From CBFHSF01 sp965658445 (GTDB taxonomy: Bacteria; Bacteroidota; Bacteroidia; Flavobacteriales; Schleiferiaceae), in assembly GCA_965658445.1 (NCBI GenBank), contig CBFHSF010000021.1, forward strand, positions 1 through 22,295: DNA of 22,295 nucleotides, written 5' to 3'. Positions 5,289-12,881 of this stretch are shown piece by piece; position 1 is the stretch's first letter; every line of letters starts with the position of its first letter. Position numbers and translations under genes: made by a program. The notes below the pieces were generated by a model. That model made no database searches. It worked only from the letters and a program-made list of their open reading frames with translations, and was not told the DNA's origin.

Positions 5289-7894
5289 GGCGTTGTCTCG
5301 TAATTTAATTTGTAGTACCTGAGGTATTGTTCTACATCTTTGGTACCGTACAATTTTTGAAGGTTGGATTCTGAAATAATGAAGATTTGAATCTTCTTGC
5401 GGGGCAAATTTCCCCAAAATTTTCCTTTTTCCCTAATTCGCTTCATGTATTGCTTGCCTTTAACGACATTGCTAAAGCTTCCGACAATCATGATTTGACG
5501 TTTTTTGTCAAGGAAAATATTGGAAACCTGGAGGTTCTCAAACTTGTAAAACTGCTTGTTAAAGTCCGCCATGCTGTTGCGAACTTGATTGGCATTAACC
5601 CCTTTGTTTGGGAAGACAATAATGTACTTGTGCTTCTCTTTTTCGTTGTAAGTGAAGGGGAAGATTTCATTGGGAGCAACGATCTCTGGGTTGTCAATTT
5701 GACCGAGCACACTGGCAACGAGGGCCGCTTCCGGCGTGTTGGGGAAATCGTTTTTGATGTTGTTAAACTCTACCAACATCTCTTCCTGCTTGTCCTGCTT
5801 TCCATAGCTGTATCCCTTGAGAAGGATAAACTTAGGCCTCATATACGCCTCCGTAGAATTGGCGAGGTGGGCATCAATCATGGCAATACTAGTGCGATAC
5901 TTCCCAGCGGCAAAAGCAGCGTAACACTTGTCGTACTTCGCGGTGATTTCCACTTTTACTTTATCGCTAGCAGAGATGGACCCTGGGTCAACGATTTTGC
6001 GCGTGTAGAGTGATTCCGGGAATCCGTTAACCAATTGTGCTTTGACAACCTCTGCTTTGTCGTTCTTTCCTTGGTCCATGTAGATTCTGTACAGCGCAAA
6101 GAGAACCCTGGGAGAGGTTGGCTCTTTGGGATAGCGCTTTAAAAACTCTTCATAAACCTCAACTGCCTTGGGTTTGTCGTTGAGCTCAAGCTGGTAAATC
6201 TGTCCTTGATTGATCAGCGCTTGCTGGATAATCAAGTTGGAGGTGTCTAATGCGAAGGTATTGGACGGGATTTGAGCCATCATGCTCTCCACATTCAAGG
6301 CAGGAGTAGCTTTTCCTCCTCCTGCAACTTTGGTGACAGGCCCAGTAGTTTTGGCCGGAGTATTGGCCTCTGGAGAATTGGAGCCTGGTCCGGCAAATGA
6401 ACCCGCTGGTCCACGACTCTTTTGATTCCAGTTGTCTTCCAGTTTTCGGCTTCCCCAATAATTGACAAAAGCAGCGCGACCATTGCCACGAACCCCTGAG
6501 TTATAGAAATACCAACCTTGAGACCCTCCGGCCGTGGGGCCAGAGCTTGCACTTGCTGCTGCCAAGTTTGCGTTCAATTCTTTGAGCTCTGCCTGACGGC
6601 GCTTTTTCTCTTGAATTTCCAGCTGATTTTCAATGTACTCTTCAATTTTCTCTCGCTGCTTTTCCGGTGAAAGCGCAGCCATCATTTGCAAACTGTCTTG
6701 CAACTCCACGGCTTCAATATTCTCTACCAAACGGCTCAGCGAATTGTTTCTCTTCTGAATCTCGGAAAAATCTGGGTGAGAGGGAGGCAATGTGGCTACT
6801 GCGCTATCGTAATACGCAGCCGCAGGGACATAATCTCTAAAGTCAAAATTGATGTCTCCTATCTTTAAATACGCCAATGCTTTTTGCTCCGGATTGTTAG
6901 TGCTGTTTCTAATGGCGAGCTTTAAATAGTCCTCGGCCTTTCTAAATTCCTCCTCCTCCAAGGCGACTTCGGCCATGGCGTAGTAAATCTGATCTAGGTA
7001 CTCCTTGTTTTTTTCGTCCTTGATGAGCTCCTCCAATTCCTTGTAGATCTTGGCAGAACTTTCCATAAACACGTCAAAGGTCTTCGCTCTAAAGAGCCTC
7101 GCCTTGAAGTACATTTCGTAGTCGTTGGGACGAAGTCTGGCCACTTCGGCGTAAGCCATAGAGGCTTCATAGCGCAAGCCGAGCGTTTGATTCACCTGAC
7201 CCAGCAAAAAGTTCATGCGAATCTTAGTCTCTTTAGGCGGGTTTTTGTCAATTCCATCCACCAAGGCCTCAGCTGCTTCCTGAAACTCCTTCTTTTTAAT
7301 AAGACACATCGCGCGTGTGGCGTCAACGTGATATCTCATTTTTTCGGGAACGCGACGGTTGTTGTAAACCTCATCGAGGACATTGAGAGCTCCTTCGTAG
7401 TTACCAATCAAGTACTGCGTTTGGCCGGAACGAATATAGGCCTCGTAAGATTCGTCAGTTTTGGGAAATTCTTGAATGACATAATTATAGGTTTCCAATG
7501 CGGGAAAGAGGTCTCTTTTATAAAATCGAGCGTTTCCTACCAGCATGTACGCCTGAACAATGGAAGGGTTCTTTTGCTTGCCCTTAATAACCATACTGTG
7601 CTCTCGGATGACCTTGGACCCTTTTTCAATGGCTCGGTCCATGTCTGCATAAACGGATTGGGCAGACTCCTCATCTCCCCATTTGTAAACGGAAATATAG
7701 GTCTCGTAGTGGTTTTTATGGGAGCGCTCGATGCTCTCCACCCCTTTTAAATAGGCCTGTTCTCCATTAAACAATGGATTGAACTGACTGGTCATATTGT
7801 GGTACGTACGAGAAGTGAATGAATCCTTCTTGCGACTACACGCCAATATCACCAACAGGGATAGAGAATAGAGAATAATGTGCTGTTTCTTCAT
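5285..7894 (-). CDS. porW: Type IX secretion / gliding TPR lipoprotein PorW/SprE
   Basis: 869 aa from the ATG at 7894. A lipoprotein signal (MKKQHIILYSLSLLVILAC) puts the acylated cysteine at residue 19. Several TPR-like helical repeats follow (about 100-370), then a charged helix rich in E, K and Q (about 415-440). A low-complexity Ala/Gly/Ser/Pro linker contains the WYFYN box at 461-465 and a WGxRKLEDNW stretch. A second TPR block and a C-terminal alpha/beta domain end near LRYYKLNYETTP. This order and the roughly 870-aa length match PorW/SprE, a periplasmic-side lipoprotein needed for type IX secretion and gliding in Bacteroidota. In-frame codons before 7894 lack a signal peptide, so the later start is preferred. 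It is divergent from the M23 peptidase and coupled to bactofilin. Confidence 0.9.
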   Translation of the reverse strand: MKKQHIILYSLSLLVILACSRKKDSFTSRTYHNMTSQFNPLFNGEQAYLKGVESIERSHKNHYETYISVYKWGDEESAQSVYADMDRAIEKGSKVIREHSMVIKGKQKNPSIVQAYMLVGNARFYKRDLFPALETYNYVIQEFPKTDESYEAYIRSGQTQYLIGNYEGALNVLDEVYNNRRVPEKMRYHVDATRAMCLIKKKEFQEAAEALVDGIDKNPPKETKIRMNFLLGQVNQTLGLRYEASMAYAEVARLRPNDYEMYFKARLFRAKTFDVFMESSAKIYKELEELIKDEKNKEYLDQIYYAMAEVALEEEEFRKAEDYLKLAIRNSTNNPEQKALAYLKIGDINFDFRDYVPAAAYYDSAVATLPPSHPDFSEIQKRNNSLSRLVENIEAVELQDSLQMMAALSPEKQREKIEEYIENQLEIQEKKRRQAELKELNANLAAASASSGPTAGGSQGWYFYNSGVRGNGRAAFVNYWGSRKLEDNWNQKSRGPAGSFAGPGSNSPEANTPAKTTGPVTKVAGGGKATPALNVESMMAQIPSNTFALDTSNLIIQQALINQGQIYQLELNDKPKAVEVYEEFLKRYPKEPTSPRVLFALYRIYMDQGKNDKAEVVKAQLVNGFPESLYTRKIVDPGSISASDKVKVEITAKYDKCYAAFAAGKYRTSIAMIDAHLANSTEAYMRPKFILLKGYSYGKQDKQEEMLVEFNNIKNDFPNTPEAALVASVLGQIDNPEIVAPNEIFPFTYNEKEKHKYIIVFPNKGVNANQVRNSMADFNKQFYKFENLQVSNIFLDKKRQIMIVGSFSNVVKGKQYMKRIREKGKFWGNLPRKKIQIFIISESNLQKLYGTKDVEQYLRYYKLNYETTP

Positions 7895-7930
7895 GCAGGC
7901 CCGAAATGTATGACCATAACTAACAATTGG

Positions 7931-7938
7931 CAAAAATA
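7931..7938 (-). promoter_or_regulatory. Candidate -7 box for porW (TATTTTTG)
   Basis: On the minus strand this reads TATTTTTG, a perfect TAnnTTTG match. It lies 37 bases before the porW ATG, which would give a leader of roughly 30 bases. A clear -33 TTG is not visible at the ideal distance. Its place inside the short divergent region supports it. Confidence 0.42.
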
Positions 7939-7994
7939 TTTTATTTTATTTACTCTTATCCATGTAAATCGGATTCCGATATTTGCAGCAGCCC

Positions 7995-8840
7995 ATGAGT
8001 GAGAAAAAACAAAAGCTAAAAAAGCTAAGAAATAAGTACCGTCTAGTAATAATCAATGACGATACCTTTGAGGAAAAAGTCAGTGTAACACTGAGTCGAC
8101 TCAATGTGTTTGTTTCATTGGGCTTTACCATTATTATTCTCATTGTAGGAACCACTCTCCTCATTTCCTTTACGCCGCTCAGAGAGTACATTCCTGGCTA
8201 CGCCAGTACGGACATGAGGAGGAACACCCTTAAACTGGCAGCCAAAACCGACAGCCTGGAACTCGAGTTGGTGAAAAACCAAGCCTACCTTCAGAACATA
8301 AACAACATTCTCAACGGAGAACCCATTGATCCCGTTACTCACAATGACGACGGACAGTTGACGGACCCTCCAAAAATCAGTTCAGAAATTTCTCCGGAAG
8401 ACTCCTTATTGAGACAGTATGTTGAAGAGGAAGAGCAATTCAACATCTCCAATTTGGACGAGGAACTGATCAATTACACTTTCTTTTCCCCGGTAAAGGG
8501 AGCCGTTTCTTCGGACTACGACCCCAAAGAAAACCACTACGCCATTGATTTGAACGCGCCGCTGAACACTCCTATCAAGTCTTGCCTCAAAGGGTCGGTG
8601 ATTTACAGCGGATGGACTACAGAAACTGGGTACACCATTATCGTGCAACACCCGAGTAGTTTGTTGAGCGTCTACAAACACAACTCTGCGCTGCTCAAAA
8701 AACAAGGAGATTTTGTTCAAGCGGGCGAAGCCATTGCCATTATTGGAAATTCTGGATCAGAGACCACTGGCCCCCATCTACACTTTGAGCTGTGGCATCA
8801 AGGTCGCCCTGTAAACCCACAGGACTACATTAGTTTCTAG
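7995..8840 (+). CDS. M23 family (LytM-type) metallopeptidase, single-pass membrane protein
   Basis: 281 aa starting MSEKKQKLKK. A basic cytoplasmic head is followed by one membrane helix (about 39-58), a linker helix (about 75-105), an acidic flexible region and the peptidase domain (about 160-281). The M23 zinc ligands appear intact: H181 and D185 in HYAID, and H263 in HLHFELW. The catalytic-type histidines H229 (VYKHN) and H261 are also present, so it is probably an active cell-wall endopeptidase rather than a degenerate LytM factor. Likely work is cleavage of peptidoglycan cross-bridges at the outer face of the inner membrane. The ATG at 7995 was preferred to an upstream TTG at 7983. It is transcribed divergently from porW and convergently with rnhA. 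Confidence 0.9.
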   Translation: MSEKKQKLKKLRNKYRLVIINDDTFEEKVSVTLSRLNVFVSLGFTIIILIVGTTLLISFTPLREYIPGYASTDMRRNTLKLAAKTDSLELELVKNQAYLQNINNILNGEPIDPVTHNDDGQLTDPPKISSEISPEDSLLRQYVEEEEQFNISNLDEELINYTFFSPVKGAVSSDYDPKENHYAIDLNAPLNTPIKSCLKGSVIYSGWTTETGYTIIVQHPSSLLSVYKHNSALLKKQGDFVQAGEAIAIIGNSGSETTGPHLHFELWHQGRPVNPQDYISF

Positions 8841-8859
8841 ATTTTTAAGACGAAGTTTT

Positions 8860-9318
8860 TTATCGACCTTCTGAGTCTTCATATCCCTGATCGATTAACA
8901 AGTCAGAAGATAGGGCTGCATTGACGGCCAAGGTATCACACCTCTCATTTTGAGGGTGATTGTTGTGGCCCTTAACCCAAACGTACCGAATGTTGTGAGT
9001 GGGATGTATCTTGAGGTAACGCCTCCACAAATCAGGATTCTTCTTTCCAGAGAAGCCCTTTTTGGCCCAATTAAAAACCCAGCCTTTGGTGATGGCGTCA
9101 ATAACGTATTTGCTATCAGAATAAACGGTAACATCAGAACCCGGCCTTTTTAGCGTTTCTAAGGCAACGATAACCGCGAGCAATTCCATGCGATTGTTGG
9201 TGGTCTTGCGGTACCCTTGGGAGCCCTCCTTATAGTAAGGGTCTTTATGCCAAATAATGCCATATCCTCCGGGGCCCGGGTTGCCTCGGGACGATCCGTC
9301 TGTATATATATTTATCAT
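8860..9318 (-). CDS. rnhA: Ribonuclease HI
   Basis: 152 aa. RNase HI cuts the RNA strand of RNA-DNA hybrids, removing R-loops and Okazaki primers. The sequence opens INIYTDGSSRGNPGPGGYG. The catalytic carboxylates are visible as D7, E45 (NNRMELLAV), D68 (YSDSKYV) and D128 (ERCDTLA), with the flexible-loop histidine at H118 (VKGHNNH). The basic handle region around residues 79-100 (GWVFNWAKKGFSGKKNP) is present, as in the E. coli enzyme. Length is normal. It follows purN by 23 bases on the same strand and converges on the M23 gene with only 19 bases between stops. Confidence 0.95.
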   Translation of the reverse strand: MINIYTDGSSRGNPGPGGYGIIWHKDPYYKEGSQGYRKTTNNRMELLAVIVALETLKRPGSDVTVYSDSKYVIDAITKGWVFNWAKKGFSGKKNPDLWRRYLKIHPTHNIRYVWVKGHNNHPQNERCDTLAVNAALSSDLLIDQGYEDSEGR

Positions 9319-9341
9319 GTAGTCTTTTGAGATGTCGGGGG

Positions 9342-9914
9342 TCAGTCCTCTGACTCATTAATTACCCACTCAATCATGGGTGCGAAGTGTTGGTGTTCTA
9401 ATTGCTGAACCTTATAAGCCACATCTTCTGGGGTGTCTTCGTAATCCACTTCTACGCTTTCTTGGAAAATGATGTCTCCTTCGTCGTAGTTTTCATTGAC
9501 GTAGTGAATGGTAATTCCCGTTTCTTCCTCCTCGTTTTCCACAACAGCTCTATGAACATTCATGCCATACATTCCCTTGCCACCATAGTCAGGAAGAAGG
9601 GAGGGGTGGATGTTGATGATGTTATCTTCATAGGCTTCTACAATGCTCGCTGGAATTTTTTTGAGAAAGCCGGCCAGGACAATAAGGTCCGTCTTGGCTG
9701 ATTTTAATTTGTCCAATACCGCCGCTCCATTGAGTTCTTCTGTGTTGAAGACAAAAGTCCTTACGCCTAGGGCTTTGGCTCGGTCCAAAACACCTGCCGT
9801 TTTCACGTTGCTGAACACGTGTGTAACGGTTCCTACGGGTGAGTCTTGAAAGTATTCAATAATTTTTTCCGCGTTAGTACCTGAGCCTGAAGCGAAAACA
9901 ACTATGTTTTTCAT
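9342..9914 (-). CDS. purN: Phosphoribosylglycinamide formyltransferase (GAR transformylase)
   Basis: 190 aa cytosolic enzyme that transfers a formyl group from 10-formyltetrahydrofolate to GAR, the third step of purine synthesis. The N-terminal phosphate-binding loop is VVFASGSGTNAEKI (residues 5-18). The active-site signature NIHPSLLPDYGG gives N101 and H103, and D144 lies in YDEGDIIFQ, matching N106, H108 and D144 of E. coli PurN. The length is slightly short of the E. coli protein (212 aa), as is common. It is divergent from acpP across 251 bases and probably leads a two-gene unit with rnhA. Confidence 0.95.
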   Translation of the reverse strand: MKNIVVFASGSGTNAEKIIEYFQDSPVGTVTHVFSNVKTAGVLDRAKALGVRTFVFNTEELNGAAVLDKLKSAKTDLIVLAGFLKKIPASIVEAYEDNIINIHPSLLPDYGGKGMYGMNVHRAVVENEEEETGITIHYVNENYDEGDIIFQESVEVDYEDTPEDVAYKVQQLEHQHFAPMIEWVINESED

Positions 9915-10165
9915 GGTCTTGGATGTGAATGGTATTCGTTAATATTTGGTGGAAAATTAATAAAAATGATGCGTAACCACGTTTTTTGACTACACTTTAT
10001 TAAACGAGTAAAGTTGGGTTGCATGTTGCTGTTTATCAACACCTTAAGCCTCACAAACCCTGTTTAGAGTAAAACAAAGCACACAATTGAATCCATAATA
10101 ATTGCAGATATAAGCAAATCTTATTTTCTTTGTCGCTTAAATTTTAACATAAACACTGAGAAGCC
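9915..10165. other. Divergent purN/acpP control region
   Basis: 251 AT-rich bases between two outward-facing genes. An imperfect hairpin, ACTTTATT/AGTAAAGT with a five-base loop, spans 9994-10014; as RNA it has an eight-pair stem with one U-G pair. The acpP promoter candidate lies at its right end. No open frame of interest is present. Confidence 0.5.
10102..10132 (+). promoter_or_regulatory. Candidate acpP promoter
   Basis: TTG at 10102-10104 is followed after 20 bases by TTTCTTTG (10125-10132), one mismatch from TAnnTTTG. Spacing agrees with the Bacteroidota sigma factor. The transcript would start about 30 bases before the acpP ATG. A strong promoter is expected for the abundant carrier protein and the long operon behind it. 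Confidence 0.4.
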
Positions 10166-10402
10166 ATGTCAGACATTGCAGCAAGAGTAAAAGCCATCAT
10201 CGTTGACAAACTTGGTGTTGACGAGAACGAAGTTACACCAGAAGCAAGCTTTACTAACGATCTAGGAGCAGATTCTCTAGATACTGTTGAGCTTATTATG
10301 GAATTCGAGAAGGAATTTGATATTCAGATTCCAGACGACCAGGCTGAAAACATTGCAACCGTAGGTCAAGCAATTTCCTACATTACTGAAGCTAAAGCCT
10401 AA
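10166..10402 (+). CDS. acpP: Acyl carrier protein
   Basis: 78-aa acidic four-helix carrier of growing fatty acyl chains. The 4'-phosphopantetheine attachment site is S37 in the motif DLGADSLDTVEL. The helix 2 recognition surface (ELIMEFEKEFDIQIPDDQAENIATVGQ) is the standard one for fatty-acid ACPs. Length matches E. coli AcpP (78 aa). fabF begins 7 bases downstream, the near-universal acpP-fabF pair. Assignment is secure. Confidence 0.97.
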   Translation: MSDIAARVKAIIVDKLGVDENEVTPEASFTNDLGADSLDTVELIMEFEKEFDIQIPDDQAENIATVGQAISYITEAKA

Positions 10403-10409
10403 TTACCCC

Positions 10410-11660
10410 ATGGAATTAAAGCGAGTTGTTGTCACAGGACTAGGGGCTATGACCCCAATTGGGAACACCCATCCGGAATTTTGGAATGCACTACTGAAAG
10501 GTACTTCGGGCGCAGGCCCTATTACCCTATTTGATGCGGAAAAATTTAAGACTCGATTCGCTTGTGAGGTAAAAGACTTCGTAGTCAACGACTTCATCGA
10601 CCGCAAAGAAGCGCGTAAGATGGACCGATTTTCTCATTTTGGGATCGTAGTGGCTGATGAAGCCATTACGGATTCCCAAATTGATCACGAGAAGATCAAT
10701 CACGATCGAGTAGGTGTTATCTGGGGCTCCGGAATTGGAGGTCTTGATACCTTCCTACAAGAAGCCAAGGGATTTGCAAATGGAGACGGAACACCGCGTT
10801 TCAACCCATTCTTCATTCCCAAAATGATCGCCGACATCACCGGTGGTCACATTTCCATGAAGTACAATTTTAGAGGTCCGAACTTTACCACGGTTTCCGC
10901 ATGTGCCTCTGCCACGAATGCTCTTATTGATTCGTTCAATTACATTCGCTTAGGGAAGGCAGACGTCATGGTAACCGGAGGCTCTGAAGCGGGTATTACG
11001 GAAGCAGGAATTGGTGGTTTTAACGCCATGCACGCGCTTTCCACTCGCAACGACGACCCTACAACTGCCTCTAGACCCTTTGACAAAGGCCGTGACGGAT
11101 TTGTTATGGGTGAAGGCGCTGCTTGTATTATCTTGGAAGAATACGAGCACGCAGTTGCTCGCGGTGCTAAAATCTATGCCGAAGTAGCCGGTGGAGGTCT
11201 CTCTGCAGACGCTCACCACCTTACGGCTCCTCACCCCGAGGGATTGGGCGCCATCAACGTAATGAGAAACACTTTGGATGACGCAGGGATGAAGCCAGAG
11301 GATGTTGATTACATCAACGTTCACGGAACATCTACGCCACTAGGAGACATTGCCGAAACCAAAGCCATCAAAGAAGTATTCGGTTCGCATGCCTACAACC
11401 TGAATATTTCCTCAACAAAATCCATGACGGGTCACCTTCTAGGTGCGGCTGGGGCCATTGAGGCTGCAGCAACCATCATGGCCGTGGTAGAAGACATTGT
11501 ACCACCCACCATAAACCACTTTGAAGACGACCCTGGCCTAGATGCCGACCTTAACTACACATTTGGTGAAGCACAAAAGAAAACTGTGCGTTCTGCGATT
11601 AGCAACACCTTTGGTTTTGGTGGACACAACGCCTCTGTACTCTTCAAGAAAGTGGGTTAA
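10410..11660 (+). CDS. fabF: 3-oxoacyl-[acyl-carrier-protein] synthase II
   Basis: 416-aa condensing enzyme that elongates acyl-ACP with malonyl-ACP in type II fatty acid synthesis. The Cys-His-His active site is complete: C165 in VSACASATNA, H305 in NVHGTSTPLGD and H342 in KSMTGHLLGAAGA, with the conserved K337. The C-terminal glycine-rich turn GFGGHNASV is also present. Length is close to the E. coli enzyme (413 aa). It lies 7 bases after acpP and shares one base with the rnc start (TAATG), so these genes are probably co-transcribed. Confidence 0.97.
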   Translation: MELKRVVVTGLGAMTPIGNTHPEFWNALLKGTSGAGPITLFDAEKFKTRFACEVKDFVVNDFIDRKEARKMDRFSHFGIVVADEAITDSQIDHEKINHDRVGVIWGSGIGGLDTFLQEAKGFANGDGTPRFNPFFIPKMIADITGGHISMKYNFRGPNFTTVSACASATNALIDSFNYIRLGKADVMVTGGSEAGITEAGIGGFNAMHALSTRNDDPTTASRPFDKGRDGFVMGEGAACIILEEYEHAVARGAKIYAEVAGGGLSADAHHLTAPHPEGLGAINVMRNTLDDAGMKPEDVDYINVHGTSTPLGDIAETKAIKEVFGSHAYNLNISSTKSMTGHLLGAAGAIEAAATIMAVVEDIVPPTINHFEDDPGLDADLNYTFGEAQKKTVRSAISNTFGFGGHNASVLFKKVG

Positions 11661-12409
11661 TGTTTAGAAGAGTAAGCTCCTGGTTTCGCCGACCTAAAAA
11701 ATCAGGTTTTTACACATCGGTTCAACAGATTACACACCTTCCCCCCAAGGATCTGTCATTGTATGAACTTGCCTTTAGGCATAGTTCGGCCTCTGAAGTA
11801 AAGGGCAAGACCTTTATTCAGAACAATCAACGCCTAGAATTTCTCGGAGATTCTGTGTTGGGCTATGTCGTGGCAGACGTTCTTTATCATTTATATCCTA
11901 CTAAGGACGAAGGATTCTTAACCTCTATGCGATCTAAAGTCGTCAGCAGACGCACCCTCAATCGCATTGGAAAGGAAATGAAACTCCCCAAACTCATCAT
12001 TAGCAACTTAGACAAACACAAGGTGGCTAAGTCTTTGTCTGGGGATGTTTTGGAAGCTTTAATCGGTGCTGTGCTACTGGACCACGGTTATGAAAAATGC
12101 CGAAAATTTATTGAAGATGTCATTTTAGACAAGCATTTGTCTATGAATGAGCTAGAATCTGCTATATTTAGTTACAAGAGTTATATCATTGAGTATGCTC
12201 AAAAGTCAAAAATTGATTTTACTTTTAAACTACTCAAAGAAGAAGGCAAGAATCACAACTTGACCTTTACCATAGCCCTCTACTTGGAAGAAGAAGAGTA
12301 CGGCGTTGCCAAAGGCGCCTCTAAAAAACTAGCAGAAGAAGCCGCGAGTAAATTGGCTTATGAAAAGCTCCAAACCGTAAATGGCAGACAAGAATCAAAT
12401 ACTGTTTGA
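11660..12409 (+). CDS. rnc: Ribonuclease III
   Basis: 249-aa double-strand-specific endoribonuclease for rRNA and mRNA processing. The N-terminal catalytic domain holds the signature NQRLEFLGDSVLGYVVAD (residues 56-73, with E60 and D64) and the second acidic pair in GDVLEALIGAVLLDHG (D129, E132). The C-terminal double-stranded RNA binding domain (about 172-240) ends with KGASKKLAEEAASKLAYEKL. A basic N-terminal tail (FRRVSSWFRRPKKSG) extends beyond the E. coli protein (226 aa), as is usual in Bacteroidota. The ATG overlaps the fabF stop by one base. Its last 29 bases overlap the next gene. Confidence 0.95.
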   Translation: MFRRVSSWFRRPKKSGFYTSVQQITHLPPKDLSLYELAFRHSSASEVKGKTFIQNNQRLEFLGDSVLGYVVADVLYHLYPTKDEGFLTSMRSKVVSRRTLNRIGKEMKLPKLIISNLDKHKVAKSLSGDVLEALIGAVLLDHGYEKCRKFIEDVILDKHLSMNELESAIFSYKSYIIEYAQKSKIDFTFKLLKEEGKNHNLTFTIALYLEEEEYGVAKGASKKLAEEAASKLAYEKLQTVNGRQESNTV

Positions 12410-12881
12410 CGACTTTGAAGAAGACGATCCGCTCTTCACATTTGGGCTATTTTCTACCCTGCCAGACTTTAAGTTATCCTATCAAATAAATTCCATTCTC
12501 AAACTCAACCTCGCGCTAGAGGAAGAGCCCTACACGTTGAGAAATCGTAATTATTTGTTCTTCTTTAATTTATTTTCATTTAAAGACCCTTCCTCAACTT
12601 TGGATTGGTTTTTAATTGGAAATCAACCGTATAAGGGTCAATCAGAAGATCTGGCGCCACTTCAACTCAACGTGTTTGAACAAGAAGCGCCCCTTCAGCG
12701 GCCGTTGATTAAGAAAGAAAGCAATATCAATTACTTTTTCCAGGTCTATGGAGAATCGGTTGATGTGTCCTTAGAGGTTTTAAAAAAACAATTAAAAACC
12801 ATCAAAGGGGTACAGGGTTTAGTACAAATTGAACCCTCGCTCTACAAAGAAGGACAGAACTTATACTTGAATAAAATATGA
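12381..12881 (+). CDS. IPExxxVDY-like protein between rnc and pyk
   Basis: 166 aa, no enzymatic motif seen. In flavobacterial genomes a family named IPExxxVDY is found between rnc and pyk. Position, length and an N-terminal segment with the matching pattern (LPDFKLSYQINSILKLNLALEEE) support membership, though the naming motif is degenerate here. The protein is acidic at the start (DDFEEDD) and mixed alpha/beta in appearance, with no signal peptide or membrane helix, so it is probably cytosolic. The only ATG lies 29 bases inside rnc, and its stop overlaps the pyk start as ATGA, implying tight translational coupling. Function unknown. Confidence 0.75.
   Translation: MADKNQILFDDFEEDDPLFTFGLFSTLPDFKLSYQINSILKLNLALEEEPYTLRNRNYLFFFNLFSFKDPSSTLDWFLIGNQPYKGQSEDLAPLQLNVFEQEAPLQRPLIKKESNINYFFQVYGESVDVSLEVLKKQLKTIKGVQGLVQIEPSLYKEGQNLYLNKI

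Noticed and set aside
5387..6013. Long antisense open frame (208 codons) across porW
   Set aside because: It lies wholly opposite a well-supported gene, has no recognisable domain and no promoter. It is a by-product of codon use.
7187..7750. Second long antisense open frame (187 codons) across porW
   Set aside because: Same reasoning: opposite the TPR region, with no family features.
7968..7980. Palindrome ATCGGATTCCGAT in the porW/M23 divergent region as an operator
   Set aside because: Six-base arms round one centre base are expected about five times in a window of this size, so the palindrome alone is not evidence.
7978..7985. GATATTTG as the M23 gene promoter
   Set aside because: One base off the TAnnTTTG consensus, no -33 partner, and only nine bases before the chosen ATG.
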